Shown: piece after piece, positions 58,880 to 64,000 of the stretch
Numbering within the stretch: position 1 is the stretch's first letter
Layout of the letters: each line of letters begins with the position of its first letter
Assembly (NCBI GenBank): GCA_038093515.1
Contig: JBBPSI010000103.1
Span: 25,030-89,029, forward strand
Origin: Butyriboletus loyo
Taxonomy: Eukaryota > Basidiomycota > Agaricomycetes > Boletales > Boletaceae
DNA length: 64,000 bases
Reading direction: 5' to 3'
Notes under the pieces: model-generated
The model's database searches: none
Told to the model about the DNA's origin: nothing
Seen by the model: only the letters and a program-made list of their open reading frames with translations
Made by a program: the position numbers and the translations under genes

Positions 58880-61612
58880 CTCATTCTGTGCTTTTCACTG
58901 GGGCTCAAATCTCAGACATGATTGGGATGCATGATGAACTACAATTACTCTATTGCGTACGACTACTTTCAAAAAAATTACAGCTCACCCAGCCTCGCGA
59001 GCGCTACTGCACGAGGTGCCTGCAGCATAACTTCAAAAGCCTGGTCTGGGGAAAGCACATCGGGAACTAGCTGCTCAGGTGATTGTTTAAGACGCAACTG
59101 TTCAAGGCGCTTCGTCTGCCGCGCGTAGCGCAAATCGTAAAGTTCGTAAAGACACCGCAATGCCACTGTCCAAGCAGGCTTGTTCTCCGGGAGATTGATG
59201 GTCTGACTGTTGCCCAAGCACGCCAAAAAACCTGATTTGGCATTCCTAACCGCCTTGGGTGCCGCTTAACGCCAGTCTTTCACCTCACTGCCGCCAGCAC
59301 CGTGGCTTGCATTCCCTGCACGATCGTACCGGAGCGAGACGTAAGCAAGTGTCCAGATGAACGATTCCGCGTCGAATTCGTAGTGGTGGGTGAAAGGAGT
59401 ATTGTCGACGATGGACTGCAAGAGGTCAAGTGCCATGAACGGTAGAGTGCCGGTGCGCTCCGTGCCCATGGTTCGGTCATGTCCAAAGACCACCGCCAGA
59501 TCAAAATCGTTCAGCACACCACAGTAGCTCTCTGGTGCTGTTCTGCGAAACATTAGGTTCCGTTCGCTGATATCCCGATGATGTACCCCGCCTCTCCACA
59601 GGTCATAGTGACCTGAAAACTAGTTAGGGTAGGGTGTCCTCGGAAAAAAAAAGTACTCACAAAGCACGCAGTGCCACCACACATCCACCACTGCTCTACC
59701 TGCCCCTCGCCGTTCCCAAATCAGCTCTTGCAGGGAGTATAATCTGTCAAAGACAATGAGATAGAGGGTGTGACCCTTGGACTCTGTGTCGTCGATGTTG
59801 AGCCACTTCCTGATTACCGACGTGTTGCCACCAAGCACGTAGGAGCACAGAACCTTCGGCAAATGTCCTGCTATGTTGGGGTATCCCTCTCGTTTCCCAA
59901 GTTCCTCGGCGACTTTCAAAATCTCATGCTCCTTCTGGCGGTAGTTCTCGGGCCAGTAAATTTTGGCTACCAACTCGTGGGGGACCTGAACGCCATCGAT
60001 CTCGAGGCTGTCGACCGGTACAAGGTTGGTCCCTCGCCCGTTGAGGCCATAGTGGCAAATTCGGGTTGGCGCGTCCAATTTCAACCTGAGCTTGATCTTT
60101 CGTGCCTCGCTATCCGTGAACTCAAGAGCGCCTTGCTCCAAAGCGGGGGACCGACCCCAATTTTGTTCCGAGAGCCTCTGATACACAAACAACAGGACCA
60201 TGAAACGAGGTAGGTCCTTGATGAAGTTGAAACCGGCGCATTGGACAGGGTGCTCACGATCATAATACCAAATCCACAGAACATCGTCTGAACAGTGAAG
60301 AAGGAATGAAAAGGTGATAATATAGTTTCGTGTGCAGTACTTACCTATAACGACATGATTGATCATGAATGCGGCACCCAGATGGGCCGCAAACATCTCA
60401 ACACCGTAGTCAGTCATTTGGGTCAGAACATCCTTCATCAACAGCTGTTCCTCATCGTTCTCGCCTTGAAAAACACACAGTCACGGATTCATCCAGCCCT
60501 CAGCGCGATTGAAATGGCTCACTGATACCATCCATCTCGAGATCCTCCGTGGCATCGCCAGGCCGCTCGGTGGTCTGTTCTTTTGTCAGGTGCTTGAGTT
60601 TCACCTCGTGCGGGCGGGGCTTGACGTCTTGACGGGTCCGGATATTTGTCAGTTCCTCCTCTACAAAGCCTTTCTCAGTCCGCCTGAACTCGAAGACTGA
60701 AAGAACATCCGACCAGCGAAACCCGGGTTTCGACGGACGGTTCTTTGCCTTCTGTTCTGCTATGTCGTTCCAGGACATGGAAGACTCAGTGTTCGCACCC
60801 TGTTGTGCAGCGGTCAAAGGAACCATGACAATGTCAGGTTTCCGTGTCGACATAGCCGTGGTGTACGTCTGAGTGATGCGCGCAGGGTCGTTCCTGTGGA
60901 GAAGAGGGTCGAGGGAGCTGCATCGTTTGATGCCTGAGATAGTGACTTCCTTGGTCTCGCGTAATACACCATTGAAAGCTTCAACAAAGGGTGCGTAGCG
61001 ATCAGCCTCCCCCGTTGCTTTACAGCTTCGAGGGAATGAGCCGAGTTCCATCGCAAAGACTTGAATACGCACTAATTGATTAAAGCATTGTAAATTTTAT
61101 CCATTCTGGCCGCAGTGCTTGCACTCTCCTGCGGCGTGGTATTGCAGATACTCACCATCTTTGTGAGAACTTCCCTCAGGAGCCTATCAGAGAGGTCGGA
61201 CTCGTTATCCTGGTGCTTGCCTGGGTCGTCTTGTTCCCAAACGGTCAGCAGCATGTGGCTCAGAAAGTCGTCAAGTTCGCAATTCTTGGTCGCCCTGATG
61301 TCCACCTCGAGGAACGACCTAACATCATTGGGCCTGTGGTGGTCAGTCGAGAAGATCGTGAGCCGACGTCGGAGTGGAACGCACTTGACACCGCTATCGA
61401 TCACGTAGTCGTAGGAATGTGACACACTGCTATGATGAGTTGAAAAGGCTGTATGTGGCGCGTTTACATGGGGCGACTGAGTATCTGCATCTTTGGTGCC
61501 TATTGTGAAAGACATTGAGATTCCTGGGACTTGAGTAGAGAATGATGGGAGTAAAGAGGATGTATGCTACCCATAAAGTTGCGCTTTCACACATCACATG
61601 AAGATCACATGT
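58880..61612 (-). repeat. Right arm of large inverted duplication (FunK1 gene B)
   Basis: Mirror of 55833-58665. Many differences from the left arm in the non-coding flanks are CpG in the left arm and TpG or CpA here, for example CACGTGATCTTCACGTG against CATGTGATCTTCATGTG. The outer end opens directly into AT-rich DNA. Confidence 0.92.
59266..61515 (-). pseudogene. FunK1-family kinase copy B, C-terminally truncated
   Basis: Exons 61073-61515, 60529-61025, 60345-60464, 59661-60287, 59266-59612 give 677 residues ending at a TAA where copy A continues (DWR-stop in place of DWRQAAP). The frame stays open beyond the stop to 58978, encoding FLACLGNSQTINLPENKPAW and a diverged tail, so a single nonsense change ended a longer protein. 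Relative to copy A, 136 bp is missing around the third exon's start, including the copy A acceptor and the basic linker. A CAAG acceptor at 60465 can restore the frame (DLEMDGENDEEQLL). Catalytic HRD and DFD motifs are still present, so a shortened kinase could be made. Pseudogene or functional truncation cannot be told from sequence. Confidence 0.85.
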
Positions 61613-63197
61613 TGAGTTATAATGACAATCCCAGTGACACACAGGGGATATTGATATTTTCACCATGTTTATAGTTCATTGAAAATGGCAAGTGATAATA
61701 TGAAAATTTGGGCTCACATTTTTCATGTCTGAAAATTTCAAAATGGTATTGTTATGGAAATGTTTGGTGAAATATGCACTTTTGTGTAACACATCATGTT
61801 TATGAAAATGTCAAAGAAAACATTAAATTTAAGGAAGTCTTAAAGTTAATGAAAAACATTATCAATGCCTTTTCTAGTACCAGACAGCCAAACTTTTACG
61901 TTCACAGAAATGATAGCTGAAATATGTAATTTTGTGTTGTCTTTTTGGTGGCCAGGAAATATCAAAATTTTACATTCCTTTGAAAATATAACATTTTCAA
62001 AATGAGAAAAGTAATTGCACACTCATTGGATGCTCAGCAGGCACTCAGCAATCACTCAGTAGGCACTCAGTACCTGATTTGGCATGCAAGGAGAAGGTAA
62101 TCATGGAGCTGCAGACCCCAAATAAATCATGCAATTTTTTTCTCACTGAGTGCACAATTCCAAACAACTGCTGTGCAACTCTTACCCAAAAGGTTATATA
62201 TGTAGATGGGACCTAAGTACTGTCTGGTAAACCAGTTCTTATACAAATGACTTATTATGTGTATGTGATGAAACAGGGCAGTCAACTGTACAGTTGGATG
62301 ACAATGGGGGTGGCCAGCATTAGGAATTGGAGTGGTCTTGGATAGAAGGGGGTGAATGATGACAGGAATTGTCTGAGCACAAACTCGCATAGAGGAACCA
62401 CCTCAGGTGATGTCATCACTAGAGAAAAAAATTGCATATCAAAAAGAAAATCACATGATCTATTTGGAGTCTGCAGCTCCATAGGCAATGTGTGTATAGA
62501 ATACCACACCCATATAGTTACAAATTGTTCGAGAGCCATCTCTCAGTAGTGTCCATGGTAGATATCACAACTTTCTTCATCACCTTGTGTATTGTGCCAT
62601 TCTGTGGTGGAATGGTAAGAGAGGGGACCTGCACTGCAGTACTTGCAGATTTCTTCAAGGTGCTTCTGAAACCATGTTTTGTCATCAGCAGACCAATACC
62701 CAACATTCAATCCACATGATTTCCATGTTGATTGTTTAGGCCACCACTGTTATGATTGCTAGAGTAAATGGTTCCACTACAGTTGCAGTGCTACACAAAG
62801 CACTGGCAAAGATGATAAAGATAGAGCCAAGACCTTAGTTCCTCAACTGTTTTCAGTGATCAAGACAAGTGGTTAAAGCTAAGGGATCTTAGCCCAAACC
62901 ACAAGCCTTTATATATTGTACAAGACAGTGCATAGACCAAGCTGTGTATGTGACAAACTACTATACATGGTAAGACTGAGAAGCCAATGGCAATCAAAAG
63001 GAAGAAAAGCAAACAGAGATTAAGTACATGAGATATAATGTCATAGTCTAGACTGATGATGTCATGAGCTGGTCTGGACCATTATATCATAGGCTCTGTC
63101 TAGATTCTGATCACATGTACTGTATCACAATCATGTGTGCTGAGTCACATGACCTTTGAAAGTGAAGGTTGAAGTCTGAAAGCATGGAAATAATATA
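61613..63197. other. AT-rich, CpG-poor non-coding DNA
   Basis: A sharp change in composition starts just outside the duplication. The DNA becomes AT-rich with almost no CpG (one in TTTTACGTTC near 61906), with recurrent TGAAAAT/ATTTTCA words and TpG/CpA-rich text. No gene is seen. It contains a foldback element at 62103-62482 and leads into a transposon. This looks like old transposon-derived, methylation-decayed sequence. Confidence 0.75.
62103..62482. mobile_element. Foldback / MITE-like element, 380 bp
   Basis: The left end 62103-62143 (ATGGAGCTGCAGACCCCAAA ... GCAATTTTTTTCTC) is the reverse complement of the right end 62420-62482 (GAGAAAAAAATTGCAT ... TTTGGAGTCTGCAGCTCCAT). The right copy has about 19 extra bases inside. 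Termini of this length with a non-coding core fit a non-autonomous DNA transposon. Target-site duplication is not obvious. Confidence 0.65.
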
Positions 63198-64000
63198 CAG
63201 TGGCTCAAAAAACTGTCTGCATGTTTGCATGTTTTACATTAAATATCACTCAATGCAATAACCCCTGATCCTAACCCTAGGCAGTGGGTGTATGAAATAA
63301 GGTACCCGCTCTTGGCCTTCTATTGGCCCAGGAATCAGGTAATATGGATAAGGTTTGATGGAATGTCAGCTATTTTAAAATGACAGGTCATGCGGACAGT
63401 TGTTTGACTTTACAAAAATCCAACTATCTAGTATTTGGTATGAGCTCCCTTGGCCTTGATAACTGCTTCAACTCTTCTAGGCATGCTTTCTATCCATTTG
63501 TGACACTGTTCCACAGAAATATTCCCCCACTCTACCACCACCCTTTCCCATAATTGATGAACTCCTGTAGGAGCACTATTATAAGCTGAGAGACATCTTT
63601 TGAGGTGATTCCAAGTGTGTTCAATGGGGTTGAGGTCTGGAGATTGTGCAGGCCAATCCAGAAGCTTGATTCCTTGCTCCTCAAACCAATTCTGGGCTCT
63701 TTTGGAGGTATGTTTGGGATCATTATTCTGCTGAAAAATGATATCATGTTGAGAAATTCAAGATTTCTCCATGTGTTATAGCAATTCTTCCTCTAGAATT
63801 TACACATACTGTTCACCATCCATCCTCCCCTCAACCTCACTTAAAGCCCCCACTCCATTGAACCCTATACCATCAGGAAATTTGCTCCAAACTTGACTGT
63901 ACCTTTAACCTCTCTGGCAGTTAGGCCCTTTCTCTTCTTTTTCCACACATACACTCCTGTTCACCTGACCCAATTCTATTTATTTTGGTCTCATCTGACC
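63198..64000 (-). mobile_element. Tc1/mariner-type transposon, decayed, cut by window end
   Basis: The terminal sequence CAGTGGCTCAAAAAACTGTC begins at 63198 right after a TA dinucleotide, the Tc1/mariner target. Read on the minus strand, the transposase C-terminus ends at 63428 and is well preserved: NNDPKHTSKRAQNWFEEQGI, WPAQSPDLNPIEHTWNHLKR, GVHQLWERVVVEW, ESMPRRVEAVIKAKG. DPKH and SPDLNPIEH carry the second Asp and the Glu of the DDE site. Further upstream (63740-63900) the frame is broken by several TAA, TGA and TAG codons at expected CAA, CGA and TGG positions. Near 63960 the SDETKINRIGS block is recognisable. Not functional as it stands. Confidence 0.88.

Overview
The window is nuclear DNA of a basidiomycete fungus, most likely an Agaricomycete. 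This rests on many 46-90 nt GT-AG introns, split housekeeping genes on both strands, a pair of fungal-specific FunK1 kinases, and a Skn7-type HSF/response-regulator. I cannot place it more precisely. I rebuilt the exon models by hand from splice sites and protein-family landmarks; each summed coding length reported as complete is a multiple of three.

Layout. From 1 to 9.4 kb the minus strand carries PMT2 (cut by the window edge), fibrillarin, an LSM14/Scd6 RNA-granule protein, a basic nuclear-looking protein and adenylosuccinate synthetase. The last shares a 204-bp divergent promoter with COX16. An alpha/beta hydrolase, a DUF4419 protein and a small secreted protein follow. A gene-poor tract (15.7-20.4 kb) leads to an MFS monocarboxylate-type transporter, an uncharacterised candidate, a NIMA-family kinase diverging from an OB-fold-like protein, a small basic unknown, GAR transformylase (ADE8) and a bHLH factor. 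From 34.5 to 49 kb the DNA is sparse and repeat-bearing. It contains an inverted pair of secreted-protein genes related to the one at 15 kb, a dispersed repeat, a two-copy MITE-like element and some weak gene candidates. Pyruvate dehydrogenase E1-alpha and SKN7 diverge at 50.6/51.4 kb. The right end is a 2.8-kb-arm inverted duplication of a FunK1 kinase gene, one copy intact and one truncated. It abuts an AT-rich, CpG-poor zone with a foldback element and a decayed Tc1/mariner transposon.

Functional threads. Two of the seven or so central-metabolism genes lie in purine synthesis (ADE12, ADE8). COX16 and PDA1 are mitochondrial. NOP1 and SCD6 are adjacent RGG-rich RNA proteins. SKN7, the NIMA kinase, bHLH and FunK1 are regulators.

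Most interesting signals: the FunK1 inverted duplication, with CpG-to-TpG/CpA decay confined to its non-coding flanks; a small secreted-protein family of three members with conserved intron positions; twin related introns inside SCD6; three GC-AG introns; eleven unbroken leucine heptads in SKN7; and a MITE-like family with CATCAGT ends.
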